From the NCBI GenBank assembly GCA_014058105.1, contig JACGCM010002112.1:186001-250000 (forward strand): a DNA stretch of 64,000 bases. Direction: 5' to 3'. Both the position numbers and the translations under genes were made by a program. Shown here in pieces: positions 1 to 11,330 of the stretch. Within the stretch, counting starts at the first letter, position 1. Each line of letters starts with the position of its first letter. The notes under the pieces were generated by a model that searched no databases, had not been told where the DNA came from, and saw nothing but the letters and a program-made list of their open reading frames with translations. The DNA is from Kingdonia uniflora. Taxonomy: Eukaryota; Streptophyta; Magnoliopsida; Ranunculales; Circaeasteraceae.

Positions 1-2436
1 GACGACCTCAAGGAGGTCGAGGTAAGGGCTAAGTTAGCGATTCCACAAGGGAAGAAAGATACGAGTCTGACGGTAAGTTTATATTATGAGATAAAAATGT
101 TTAATATACTTCAAACTAGTAATTGAGCTCGATATGATTTTTGCAGGTTGCTCGCCTTGTCGAGGGGATTTGGCTCGGTATAGAAGAATAGGAGTTCGAG
201 CTGAAAAAGGCGAAGAGTGAACTAGAGAAAAGCCTGGCTCGAGCCAAGACTGATGCCCTGAAAGAAGTCAAACAGCTGAATGCTGCTCATGCCATGACGA
301 TCAGCCAGTTACAGGTCGAGGCAAAAGCTAATTTAGACAAGATGGCTGAGGAGCGTGATAGACTAGGTCGTCACTTGATGCTAAAGGGCTACTCTCAGGA
401 GGAGGTGGATAGCATTAAGCCTGACACCTATGTCGAGAAAGAAGAGGAGGAAGCAGGAGTACTGGGGGTTGTGGACGGTTTGGATGGTGTCTCCCCTCAA
501 ATAGTCCTTGATAACCAAGGGGACGATGTGGAGCTCCCTAAAGATGGGAGTGGGAAGGTAGGGTAGACATGTGTTTTCTGAATATTTGTAAGTTAACTTT
601 TGTGCGGGAAAGGAACTGCTGTATGTTGACTTTGCTTATAAATCTTTTGTAGGTAGTTAAGGAGATGAGTCTCAGGATAAATAACTTAGAATCTGGACTT
701 GCTAGAGAAATAGAGACCTTAAAGGCCCTGTTGTCTGTGCAAGCGGAGTTGCAGGCTAGATTTGAAATAGGTTGCTCAATCTTCGTGTTATACCAATACT
801 AAGTTAAGTAAATAAGATAGAAATGCATAGCAAAAATCTAACGCTATTAATACTAAGTAGGATATCGAAACTGTGTACCTTGTATGCCAAAAGAATATTA
901 GTAAAGTGTTTATATGAGAATGGACCCCAAACGTTTTAATCTAAAAGTATTTGGAAACCAGATGCCTAGAACCCAAGTATTCTTTCAAAATGTTGTATGA
1001 ATATGTAGAAATGATACATTCTGAATCGAACTGTACTAAAATGTCATTAAATGTCTCAGGTCGAATTGGATGCATCTCGCATACGTAAGGATCACACACT
1101 CATGTGCAATCAAGAATTTGTGGAGTAGTTCGATAGGATGAAGGAGGTGAATGAGAACCGGGAGGATCAGTTCGTGAAAGCACACCTTCGACTAGAGAAA
1201 TTGAATCAAGTCGCCTCTGATCTGACTCATCAGGTTGAGGAGAAAGATTCTGGGATTAAGAAGGGATTAGAAGATTTATTCGAGGCAACAAGGCGTGCCG
1301 AGAATCTTCAACATCAGGTTGATGCGTTGGCTATGAGGGGTAAGCAGGCGGATATGGCTCAATACCGTATCCGGGCATTGGAACGAACTGAGGAATTATG
1401 TCGATCTAGCTACAGGATCGAGCTGGGGTGAATGAGACAAAAATTCATTGGAAAAGATGACGAGTTGAAGGTAACTCGAGAGAACTTATCGGCGTCGGAG
1501 GCTGCAGCTAAACATTTACAAACAGTTTTCCCTGCCAATGATATGGAGTTCTAAGAAATATAACGCAGGTGTGATGACTTAAACGTGAGAGTCGCTTGAC
1601 TTAAAGCCGAAAGGGATCACGCCATTTTTCATGCCAAGAAAGGTGAGGCTAGAGAGCGGTCTGGGGGAAGTAGAACTGGGAATAAGGCTCCTCTAGTTCG
1701 GGGGGATGTTGTTAGTCTCTCAGATCGTATTAAAGAGCTAGAAGGTGATGTATCTTGAATTCAGGGGCATGTTCAGAGGGGAAATGCAAACCTGAGGGAA
1801 TGTCAGTATAAGATGGACGCTGTTCTTATCAGGGAGAAAGTTTTGGAGGGCGAGATAAGAGCTAAGGATTTGCTAGTGAAGAAAAAGGATGAATTGTTGA
1901 AGGATCTGCTTGCGAGAGAGGAGTTGAACGCGGAGCTTATGATGCTTCGTGCTCGGGTAGCAGAATTACAAGCCATGAATCTAGCGGAGTCGGAGCAGTA
2001 TATTGCCAAATTTAAAGAAGATGCCATTTCCTATGATAGGATTGATGCGGATAGAAACGCTTGGAAGGATACTTATACGAGTGTAAAGGTGCACCACAAG
2101 AGGTTGAAGGCTAGATTTGCAAAAGCGGTAGTACCTGATGTAGCTCGATCTTCCCTGTTAAGTGTGATCGTTGCATATTTTTTAGAGGAAGTTAAAAGGC
2201 TCAAGTCAGAACAAGATACCTTGCTTAAAACTCTGTCAGATAAGGGATATACCTGTAGAGCTGAGATAGATCGTGGTAACTGTCTGGGTATCATGGAGGC
2301 CCAACTGGGCCCTTGAACTGCTGACTTAGTGGAACGAGGTAGGGATGCTGTGACCCGCAAACTAAAAGATAAACCTCTTGATGATGTGGGGGAAAGCATT
2401 GCTGACACTCCATCGGTAGAAAATAATCTTTTGTAA
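1..2436 (+). pseudogene. G1 antisense multi-exon coiled-coil gene (3' part)
   Basis: Function is unknown. The gene runs opposite to gag-pol. Likely exons are 1-21 (donor GTAAGG), 147 to about 559, about 653-768 and 1059-2436, each preceded by TTGCAG, TTTGTAG or CTCAG. The second exon holds RLGRHLMLKGYSQEEV and an acidic tail, matching RLGCHLMKMGYFKIEV in G2 and RRLHDNGYEFEEVEVI in G3. The last exon is a long charged coiled coil. Its end, VIVAYFLEEVKRLKSEQD then DRGNCLGIMEAQLGP, is matched in G3 by VIAYFVEEVKRLKME and QSNCLNFMETGIGP. About six in-frame stops show decay. It resembles the antisense ORFs described in Tat elements. The first part is outside the window. Confidence 0.78.
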
Positions 2437-2740
2437 TATGATTTTGACCTAAAAATAAGTAAAAATGTTGCAGACACATTGTTATAGATGAAAGCTAGTA
2501 TGACCATTGCTTTATCATTTGTCGGTGGGACCCTTGATATAATTTTTTTTTTAACATTCGTTCTAATCGCAAAAATGTAGAGGGGTCGCTAGACCAAGTG
2601 TTATCCTTGGCCCAAGCTTATAGAAATGTCGCAGACATATTGAAAGAGATGAAAGATAGTATGACCCTTGCCTTATCTTATGCCTGGTTATGTCTTTGAT
2701 GTGAGGCAAGCTTTTGCACTGGTTATAATCGCAGAGCTGT

Positions 2741-3521
2741 AGAGATTCAGCTGAACCAAGTTGTATGCTCGATCCAGCCTACTGGTGTAGACCAAACAAG
2801 TTGTAGAAGATGAAGACTAGTATTACCTATGTCTTATCTCTTGCTTTCTCTTTAAAGTTGGACAAGTATTTACACTTGCCTCATTCGCAGATATGCAGAG
2901 ATTCAGCTGAACCAAGTTGTATACTCGATCCAGCCTACTGGTGTAGACCAAACAAGTTGTAAAAGATGAAGACTATTATTACCTATTTCTTATCTCTTGC
3001 TTGGCTCTTTGAAGTTGGACAAGTTTTTACAATTGCCTTCCTCGCCGATTAGTAGAGATTCAGCTGAACCAAGTTGTATACTCGATCCAGCCTACTGGTA
3101 TAGGCCAAACAAGTTTTAAAAGATAAAGACTAGTATTACCTATGTCTTATCTCATTCTTGGCTCTTTGAAGTTGGACAAGTTTTTACACTTGCCTCCCTC
3201 GCCGATATGTAGAGATTCAGCTGAACCAAGTTGTATGTTCGATCCAGCCTACTGGTGTAGACCAAACAAGTTGTAAAAGATAAAAACTAGTATTACCTAT
3301 GTCTTATCTCTTGCTTGGCTCTTTGAAGTTGGATAAGTTTACACTTGCCTCCCTCGCTGATATGTAGAGATTCAGCTGAACCAAGTTGTATGCTTGATCC
3401 AGCCTACTGGTGTAGACCAAACAAGTTGTAAAAGATGAAGACTAGTATTACCTATGTCTTCTCTCTTGCTTGACTCTTTGAAGTTGGACAAGTTTTTATA
3501 CTTGCCTCCCTCGCCGATATG
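2741..3521. repeat. Five-unit ~156-bp tandem array in G1
   Basis: AGAGATTCAGCTGAACCAAG begins at 2741, 2897, 3054, 3211 and 3366, giving spacings of 156, 157, 157 and 155. Each unit also holds CGATCCAGCCTACTGG and AGACTAGTATTACCTATG. A looser partial copy is visible upstream from about 2600. The array lies between the end of the antisense gene (2436) and the end of integrase (3780), where Tat-lineage elements are known to carry hypervariable tandem repeats. Confidence 0.93.
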
Positions 3522-3779
3522 TAGTGGCAGAAGCCAACGAAGTTCCTCGATCGAACTTATGGAATGTGGATTGCAAGCTAGTATTACCTATGCTTGAGTC
3601 TGTGGAATATGAATAGCTATTTTGTGAAGAGATTGACATTATCTTAAAAAAAACTTTCCTTGATAAGTTCAGAAATTACATTGGATGGAGATAAGAATCT
3701 CACTTTTGGAATTGATAATAAATAGCGAAACATGGAAATAAAGAAGTGAGGCGACTAACAATAATATCGCTTTAGTCGC

Positions 3780-5095
3780 CTAGTGTTCCAAGGATTTGAA
3801 AATGAGGATTCCCTCTTCTGTCATGAGATAGTATAATCCCAGGCCTGAGAGGCCTGTGATAATGAATGGACCCTCCCAATTGTCGGTTAATTTTCCAGCG
3901 TAAGGCTCTTTGCGATATTGAGGAATTTCTCGCAGGACGAGATCTTTGATTTGGAAGGTGCGGCTCCTGACTCGGTTATTGTAAGACCTGGGCAGTATAT
4001 GATGGTATCGACCTAGGTTAGAGATGGCGCGTTCCCTATTTTCATCTATCATATTGAGGTTGCAAGCTAACTCAAACTTATTTTCCTCATCTGTTTGTGC
4101 GTGATCCCGAACTGGATGATGATATTTAGAAGGAATGGTTGCCTCAGTGCCATAAACAAGGAGGAATGGGGTATACCCCGTGGACTGTCGGGGAGTAGTT
4201 CGATAGACATGAGGTAGTTCGCGGACCCAATTTTTTTTTTCTGTGAGTGAAGCCGTTTTTTGAGTCCATCCACGATGGTTTTGTTGGTGATTTTGGCTTG
4301 GCCATTGCCTTGAGGATAGTACGGATTGGATGGTGAATAGATGATATTGTATTGATTTAGAAAGGTTAAAACCTTTTTTCCTATGAATTGGGGCCCGTTA
4401 TCGATACAAATTAGGTGGGGGCACCCGATTCGAGTGATTATGTGGTTCTAGATAAAAGTGATGACCTCTTCTTCTCTGGCTCGACATAATGGGATTGCTT
4501 CTACCCATTTTGTAAAGTAATCGATAGCTATAAGTAGGTGATGGCAATTACCTGGAGAGTTAGGGAATTTGCCAACGAGGTCTAGTGCTCATCTTTTGAA
4601 TGGCCAGAAAACCTTGCTTGTATGGAGCTCGAGAGCAGGGGCGCGTATCATATTTCCATGTCTTTGGCAGGTGTTGCATCTGCGGGAATACTCTTCTGCT
4701 TGCTTGCACATGCCGGACCAGAATACTCCTTGAGTTATCGCTCTGTTTGCTAATGATCTACCTGCGGCGTGGGAGCCACAAGTTCCTTTATGTAATTCGG
4801 GGATCAGCTCGTCTGCTTTCAATTTCGAGAGGCACTTGAGGTAGGGCCCTGTAACAGATACACGGTAAAGTATTCCGCTTTGAGTAATGTAACGTTTCGA
4901 GTTGTTGATCAACTGTCTGCGTTCTTTCAGATCTTTTGGAGGTGGCCCATTGCATTTGTTGTCGACACCGAGGTAATCAATGAAAGGCTTTCGCCAATCG
5001 TCGTTTCCCCCATTATCGCCCCCGGTGTTGATCGTGCATACTGATATGCGATCAATGCTGGGAGTTGAAATGATTTTGATCTGGGGATATCGAGC
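3780..5095 (-). pseudogene. G1 integrase with a lost catalytic glutamate
   Basis: The N-terminal zinc-binding region shows ELHKGTCGSHAAGRSLANRA and CNTCQRHG (4640-4800). The core shows ALDLVGKF and CIDNGPQFIGKK with both aspartates. The third acid should be in NGQAEATNKT but reads NGQAKITNKT: the codon at 4292-4294 is AAA on the minus strand, so Glu has become Lys. The C-terminal part (RAISNLGRYHHILPRSYNNRV, then DLVLREIPQYRKEPYAGKL) ends at 3780. Frameshifts near 4250 and stops also break it. Integrase inserts the DNA copy into the chromosome; this copy cannot. Confidence 0.88.
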
Positions 5096-5099
5096 TTCT

Positions 5100-5625
5100 G
5101 TACACAAGACCCCGGCTAGATACTCCAAGGAATTGGCGTATCTCTTCTCTTCCCGAGGAAGATATTCGAGAGTCGCTTTCGCAAACTTACTCATCTAATC
5201 TGCAACGAGGGCCGCGTATTCGATCATCTTCCCATTCTTCTTGTACTGCTCGAAATAATGATGAATGATGAGTAATGAATCTGTGTAAACTGAGAGTTCG
5301 GGGACGTCAAGCTAAAGAGCGAGGTCGAGCCCGTGAATGAGAGCTTCATATTCGGTGACATTATTTGAGGCCTCGAAGTCCAGGAAGATTGATTTCTCAA
5401 TTCTGTCATTTGAAGGGGTAATCAAAACGATCCCGATTCCTGACCCTACAGGCCCTGCTGATCCATCGGCAAGAAGCTGCCACCCTGACGTGGTGATCCA
5501 GTCAGCTCGTTCGTCGAATGACTTAGGGGGTGGATTTTTTGGTGCACTTTTAGTAAGGTCCAGATCGTGCTCCTCCCACTCGAGATCTTCCACTGGAAAA
5601 TTTACGAGGAAATCGGCAATGGCTT
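5100..5625 (-). pseudogene. G1 second (archaeal-type) RNase H
   Basis: The minus strand reads WQLLADGSAGPVGSGIGIVL, then NNVTEYEALIHGLDLAL and VYTDSLLI. This gives the D (DGS), E (TEYEAL) and D (TDS) catalytic acids of an archaeal-like RNase H. Tat elements have this extra domain between the ordinary RNase H and integrase. G3 (41140-41360) and G4 (52140-52390) have equivalent copies. A stop separates it from the downstream stretch MSKFAKATLEYLPREEKRYANSLEYLAGV. Confidence 0.82.
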
Positions 5626-5639
5626 GACCTTTCTTTGAA

Positions 5640-7129
5640 TGACGTTGTTAAAACTTTATATCATGTTCGCCCAAACTGACTAACCACTGTTGCACTCTTC
5701 GTGACTTCTAATTTTTGGACAAAACTTCTCGAAGTGGGTAGTTTGTCATCACTTTGATGGAATGCGCTTAGAAGTAGTGTTTAAGTTTCTGCAAAGTGTA
5801 AACAGGGGTGAGAAAAAGTTTCTCAATTTGAGAGTACCTTGTTTCTGCTGGTGTAAGTGTTTTGCTGATGAAGAAAACTGCTTTCTTGATTTTCCCTTCC
5901 AGACGAATGAGAACTGAGCTGAGAGAAGTGTTAGTGACTTCTAGGTAGATAATCAGTTTCTCATTACCTACTAGGGTACTCATTATGGGAGACCTCCCTA
6001 AATAGATTTTGAGATCCTGAAAAGCTACTTCACATTTTGGTGTCCTTGTGACTTCCGTGGTTGGCTGGATCTTTCCTCTTTTAGTACATCCTCGGAGTAA
6101 TAGGAATAGCCAATGGCAGCGGTCTAAAGATTTGGAGACGAAACGGTTAATCGCTGCAATCTTGCCGACGAGTTTTTGGACGTCTTTCGTTGTCTTTGGA
6201 GAAGGCATGTCGAGGAGAGCGCGGATTTGATTTGGATCACCTTTAATCCCTTTCTTGCTGATGTGGTGGCCTAGGAAGCAGCAGATGTACTTCGAATTGA
6301 CATTTATCTGGGTTGAGACGCATTCTGCAAGATCGAAGGATGTTGAATATTGTGTTGAGATCTGAGAGGTAATTTTCTGACCGTATGCTTTTGTACAAGA
6401 GATCATCGATGTATGCCTCAGTAATTTTTCCCAGGTGTGCTTTAAACATAGCACTCATCAATCGTTGGTATGTGAACCGTGCGTTCTTGAGCCCGAAGGG
6501 CATGATTTTGTAATAGTAAAGGCCTCTTTTGGTGATGAATATTGTCTTATCTTGATCTTCTTCTAGAAGAAGTATTTCATTGTATCCTGAGGCTGTATCC
6601 ATCATAGATAGGAGATCATGGCCTGCAGTAGAGTCGAGGATCTGATGAATGTTGGGTAGAGGGAAACTATCTTTTGGGGTGTGTTTATTTAGTTATGTAA
6701 AATCTACATAAACATAAACTTTTCTGTTCTTCTTGGGGACAACGACAATGCTGGATATCCAGTCTGGATACTTGGCTTCTCGAATGAATCCTACTTTGAT
6801 CAATTTCTCGATCTCTGCATTAACTTCATCTCGAAGATGTGGCGAGAGTCGTCGTTGCTTCTGCTTGACTGGTGGAGCGTTGGCGTTGATGGCGAGCTTG
6901 TGGCAAGCCATAGCTGGAACGACTCCGAGCATTTCTTCGAAAGACCAAGCAAAAAAGTCTCAATTGAGTTGTAGGAATTGGATGAGAGCGTCTTTCTCGC
7001 GTTGAACCAACTTAGTTCCGATGAATGTGCCTCTGCTAGGTCCATCAATGTTGACGTATTCTGTGGGTTCTTTTGTAGGTGGTTGGTCATCAAGGTGGCC
7101 CCTTTTCTGTAATTGCTATGTGGCAAATT
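5640..7129 (-). pseudogene. G1 reverse transcriptase and RNase H, degenerate
   Basis: The minus strand carries the Ty3/Gypsy RT blocks in order: LIKVGFIREAKYPDWISSIVVVPKKN (near 6750-6830), MMDTASGYNEI (6605 downward), MPFGLKNARFTYQRLM, and the active site EAYIDDLLYKS near 6402-6413. The YIDD core is intact. Then follow LNPDKCQFEV, FLGHHISKKGI and the RNase H region (VFFISKTLTPAETRYSQIEKL, 5768-5900). Frameshifts near 6250-6450 and stops near 6695 and 5770 break it. RT copies the element RNA to DNA and RNase H removes the RNA strand. Confidence 0.9.
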
Positions 7130-7679
7130 TTTCTGAAGTATTGAGGATGGCTAAGACAGTATTTTCATAAGCTCGAGAAAGTTTCTGGCTACCTCGGATC
7201 TCATAAATACCGTTGTCGTGCTTGAAGCGGAGTGTTTGATGATAAGTGGAAGCGATCACTTTCATGTTGTGTATCCAGCAGTGGCCCATAATTTCAAGAT
7301 AGCGAGACCAGACATTGATGATGTAGAAAACGACGTTGATAGTAGCTGGCCTTGCGGTAATAGGTAACATAATCTTGCATACTTGTTCTTCCTAGGAGCC
7401 GTTGAATTCGCAGATGTCGATGTCACTCTGAATGACTTGGTCGGCCAATCCCATCTGATCGATCGTTCTCAGGAAAAGAATTTCAATACCACTTCCAATA
7501 TCGATCATCATTGTGTGCATAACAAACTACATCACCTTGAGCTTAATGACTAATGCATCATGGTGTGGAAATTTGACATGCCCGAAAGAGATTCCTAGTC
7601 TGCGAGTGCCTCACTCATGAAGAAGTTTGGCTTCTTTATCTTGTGGTGTATGATCACAGCATTCGGAGAGCATTCTGCA
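7130..7679 (-). pseudogene. G1 aspartic protease domain, degenerate
   Basis: The minus strand near 7440-7520 reads MMIDIGSGIEILF and then TIDQMGLADQVIQSDIDICEFNGS. This is a retropepsin with the usual D-T/S-G triad altered to D-I-G-S. It is followed by VFYIINVWSRYLEIMGHCWIHNMK, corresponding to the plant Gypsy sequence ahead of reverse transcriptase. G3 has the same block at 39097-39400 with MMIDTDSG. Stops in frame show decay. The domain would cleave the Gag-Pol polyprotein. Confidence 0.7.
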
Positions 7680-9320
7680 CTTTGATCAGTTAGAATTGTC
7701 GATCTGGCTGATTTCGATCATGTTGCTGAGGTGCATGTAGTAGAGATGCTTCTCCTTAGCCTTGTCGTTGACCTGAACAACCTCGAGTCGTTTCCTATGG
7801 TTTCCATCCTGGTATGACTTCAGGTCGACAATGTATTCGAGCATCCGTCCTTCCTTAAAAATGAGCTCGAGCATCCACTGTATAGCAAAGCAATTGTCAG
7901 TAGAATAGTAATTTACCTTGTGGAGTAAGAAAAATGGCCAACCATCAATGGGCTCCAGTGGTCAAGAGACGTGGTAGAGCGGGTTCTTTAATAGTAGTGG
8001 AAAAAGTGCAGAGATTTAGACGTTCAGCTTTGGGAGTACGGGTTTGTTCTGCGGACCGCTTCTCCGAGGGTACTCAACATTTCCTTTGGTGCGTTTATGA
8101 TGCCTTTGTTCCTCCTTAGGCTCGCTGGTTCGTTTGTCAGGTGGGGACTTGGTGGAGAGGAGAGACTTAGTAGACTTTTGTCGTTCAGACATCATCCTCA
8201 CTAAGTCGATGTAACCGTTAACTTTGGTAATCATCTCCACGTTGTAGGCTTGTTAAGGAATAGGTACTCCTTGGCTTTGCAATCGAGCCAGAGAGAATTG
8301 GTGAACGCGGTCACAGCTGTCTTCTGGTCGTGGTTATCTACTTTTCGTGTAAGCTCCAGGAATTTTTAAAAAAAAATCTTTGACCTTCTCCCCTTGTGAC
8401 TGCTTAAGGCCTATTAGTGAATATAAATTATCCTCTTTGTTTCTGCTGTGGGCATATGTTTTGATAAACTGTTTCTGCAACGGTTCGAATGTATAGATAG
8501 ATTCCTCAGGAAGAGAGTGGAACCATCAGAGTGGCTCTTCCTATAAACTTGTAGCGAACAGTTGGTAGAGAATGTGGTTAAGATTACAATATAACCCCAA
8601 TGAATCGCGGTATTGCTGGATATACTCCTTCCGGTCTGTACCTTTGTATTTGTGAATTTGGGGAGTATGGAAACCTTTTGGTATTTCCATATCGAACAGT
8701 TCTTTGGCAATCTGTCTTCCTTATAACGTCGTGGCATCGCCGGTTGTACCCAAATCTTGCGCCTTGATTAACTCCTTATTTCGTTAATCCATATGTTCTT
8801 TTGTGACGTAATGACGTGTTGGTTGAACTATTGGACGTGCTGGCGGGGGATGATGAGTCCCCGTACCTTCACTCAAACGGTTTCGTGCTGAAATCTAATG
8901 GAGAGGTCGCTGGTCTTCCTCCTGATGAATGGGAATCTGGTGACCCCGACTGATTTTTGATTAGACTTCTCCTCCTAAATGGATGGAGAGTTGCGGCCCA
9001 TGTGGTAGATTTTTAGAGATTGCTTTACAGGTGACTCCCCTTGGTCCCAACCTTTCCCTTGCCGAGATGTAGGAGGTATCTGGAAGTTGATCGTGGCTTC
9101 TAGCAGGAGGGGCCCGCTAAGTATTTTGTAGAGCCTCGAGTGCAGTCTGGATCGTTATCATCTGATCTTCGTGTCGTTTGAGCGCTGCTAAACAAGCTTG
9201 TCGTTCGACATCGAGCTCTTTCTCCCGGAGCTCACAATTTTTCATTACTTGAAGTTAGAGGTCGGTGCATTTCTCTGCATCAACGTGGAGATTTGCCTGA
9301 AACTCGGTGAGCTGTCCCGG
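7680..9320 (-). pseudogene. G1 gag (capsid), degenerate
   Basis: Gag forms the particle shell of the retroelement. Just inside the primer site the minus-strand translation reads LTEFQANLHVDAEK, followed by a coiled region (CELREKELDVERQA). G3 gives the matching EFRANLQAETEKRNELE. Near 8700 it reads FDMEIPKGFHT and then ELFATSL- and WWFHSLPEE-like stretches, matching G3 RRLFATSLQGKPIQWFHYIPED. The 8016-8240 stretch (EMITKVNGYIDLVRMMSER) matches G3 DMITKVNGYVDLERIMIER. No intact start codon and no clear zinc knuckle were seen. Several stops interrupt the frame, so it cannot make Gag. Confidence 0.75.
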
Positions 9321-9322
9321 AT

Positions 9323-9339
9323 CCACAGATGGTGCCAAA
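9323..9339 (-). other. Primer binding site of G1
   Basis: Immediately inside the LTR the minus strand reads TTTGGCACCATCTGTGG, which closely resembles the TTTGGCGCCGTCTGTGGG priming site usual in Tat-type elements. The matching site in G3 is at 37178 and a decayed one in G2 is at 17083-17099. This fixes the transcription direction of G1 as right to left. Confidence 0.8.
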
Positions 9340-9777
9340 TGTAATAACCAAATTCCGTAGCTCGATACGATTAGGAATTAGCTTGAGTGGATATCTTTAT
9401 TTCAAGTGATCTTTAGAATATTAAAATGCCTTTGATCTCGTAAGTAAGAAGTTTGAGTAATTTTTTTGGTCCTTTTTTTTTGGAACTTTATCTTTTAATA
9501 GGCTTCTCCCACAGCTCTTCGTCATGCTGGAGCACGTCTTCCGAATAATGTGGTTAGAGGCAGTTGACTGAATAACTGATGAGTTCGTGGGAGAAAGGTG
9601 TCTTTGACTGAATAACGTTCTCCGGGTTTAGCTCGATGTAGTTTCTTATGTAGTTTGTGGGGTTGGTTAGAATGTTTGAGTGGAATGTTGCGTGCTGAAG
9701 TTGCGCGAGCCTAAGATGGAGGTAATTCAAACTAAGTGAGCTCGATCACGGGTGAGGTCAAGGAATAAACCCCTACA
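9340..9777 (-). repeat. 5' LTR of G1 (minus orientation)
   Basis: The segment begins with TGTAATAACC just after the primer binding site complement and ends with ACCCCTACA, so on the minus strand it starts TGTAGGGG. The same terminus, TGTAGGGACC, starts the LTRs of G2, and a decayed form starts those of G3. Its partner lies outside the window. The adjoining sequence at 9778 is Helitron protein-coding. Confidence 0.8.
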
Positions 9778-10741
9778 ATTTCAAAGTAATATTCGTGAGT
9801 ACAATGCATCTAACACTTTTACCAGCCTCGGAGTAAAGTTAGACAATCGCATTCTAAATGGCAGAGGTCCCAAGCCATTCTCAATCTATGAGGAGCTAAA
9901 ACATTGAGTTGGGGCTTTACTACCCGATCTGGGAAAACGAGCAGCATATGCACAACTCTACATTTATGATTTTGTATTAACACTTAATGCACGTATTACC
10001 CATAACCTACAACTAAATACTGATGTCTTCAAAATTATTTAAGATAATTTGATGGAGTACAATCCATTTTTTTAAATATATCATCAAGCATACTAGGTAT
10101 TGAATAATGCGTACTCAACGGACAACCAAGATGTTAATGTCCACGCGCATCGTCATTATAGTTCTAGAACAGATCAACGTCACTTAAACCTTCTATCGAT
10201 AGATGAGATTACCATTATACGACCAAGAGATGGGCAAGAGGCCTCCAGTACTAGAGATATCATCGTATTTTTGAGGGGAGGGCATGATCTTATGCGAATA
10301 AGTGAATGTCACCCTGCATATTTACCAATGCACTACGTCCTTTTGTTCCCACGTGGAAAAATGAGTTGGGAACCAGAAATGAAGAAGTGGGATGTTAATT
10401 ATAATATACCTGTTACTAAGCGACTAACCTAGATGGATTACTATTCATATTGGCTCTGCCAGTGCCTTAGAAAGTACTCTGCCATTTAAAGGAGTGACAA
10501 ATTATTTTAAGAATTTATGGTAGATTCTTGGGTTGTGATAGAGCAAAATTTTACAAAATGCGATAAGAAGAACCAAGGAAAGCTTCATTCTGAATTATAT
10601 GGTGTTTTGAAAGATCTGGTAGGGGTAGGATTGAACTCAAAAGAGGTTGGAAAAGGATTAATTTTGCCATCGTCCTTCATCGGTGGTCCGAGACACATGC
10701 TTAAGATATTCTAGGATTTAATGGTAATCACCCGTCACAAC
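9778..10741 (+). pseudogene. Helitron replicase N-terminal part (Helitron_like_N)
   Basis: The translation includes FKSNIREYNASNTFTSLGVK, GRGPKPFSIYEELKH, AAYAQLYIYD, then RHYSSRTDQRHLNLLSIDEI, HPAYLPMHYVLLFPRG and W. These are the conserved blocks of plant Helitron proteins upstream of the HUH endonuclease. Stops occur near 9905, 10040, 10095, 10430 and 10714. The reading stops at DLMVITRH near 10738, where G2 is inserted, and resumes at 17717 with NNHPYIFLTMTLNPNW. Confidence 0.85.
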
Positions 10742-11330
10742 TGCAATGGCCTAATTCTGTAGGCTCGAGATGGCTCAGATTTAGTTCTTAAACCCATGTT
10801 CCTGTGAGAAAAACTAATATAAAATAAGAAATGACACAGGTGTTTTAGCGTAGAAAACCTCTTAATAGGTAAAAAATCACGACCTCGGGTTGAGGATTTT
10901 TGTAACAGTAACTTTTATCGCTTGAGGTTGATATCTTATTACAAGTGATCTCTCAAACTATAAATTCCTGATCTTGTAAATAAGAAATTTGGTGTTTGAG
11001 AATCTAGAAAATATGGTTTTCTTGGTGATTTCTCGTATATTTTTCTGGTCCTTGTCTCTTCTGGAACTTTTTCCTTATATAGGCCTTGCCCACAGTTCAC
11101 TATCGTACTGAAGTACGTTCTTCGAATAATGTGAAAAGTGGTGGTTGACTGAGTAATTGTTGAGTTCGTGAGAGACAGGTATCTTTGAATTATTTATGCT
11201 TTTCTGTTTGTGTCTGATCCACGTTCTTTATGCTATGAGATACTGTTGGCCGTTCATGTCACGTGTAAAATGTGCGAGTCCAATGTGGAGGTAGCTTGAA
11301 TTGGGTTAGATCGAGGGATAGGTCCCTACA
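10742..11330 (-). repeat. 3' LTR of G2
   Basis: It starts TGCAATGGCC and ends GGGATAGGTCCCTACA. It aligns along its length with 17100-17714. In the roughly 135-base block beginning ATAAAATAAGAAATGAC I count about ten differences by eye, so the insertion is old. Confidence 0.88.

Larger units (their letters stand above)
1..9777 (-). mobile_element. Tat/Retand-type Ty3/Gypsy retrotransposon G1, truncated by window edge
   Basis: On the minus strand, reading from the right, the order is LTR (9340-9777), primer binding site, gag, protease, reverse transcriptase, RNase H, a second RNase H, integrase, a tandem array, and then a gene on the opposite strand. A second RNase H before integrase and an extra antisense gene are known traits of the plant Tat lineage (Retand, Grande, Ogre relatives). 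The 3' LTR lies beyond the left edge, so no site duplication can be checked. Every coding domain carries stops or frameshifts. The right end abuts Helitron coding sequence at 9778, so G1 most likely inserted into that Helitron. Confidence 0.88.

Noticed and set aside
1813..2316. 167-codon frame as an independent gene
   Set aside because: It is part of the last coiled-coil exon of the G1 antisense gene, continuous with the 1138-1431 frame apart from stops.
2741..3521. CRISPR-like repeat array
   Set aside because: The units are contiguous tandem copies with no unique spacers, and the setting is a plant retrotransposon.
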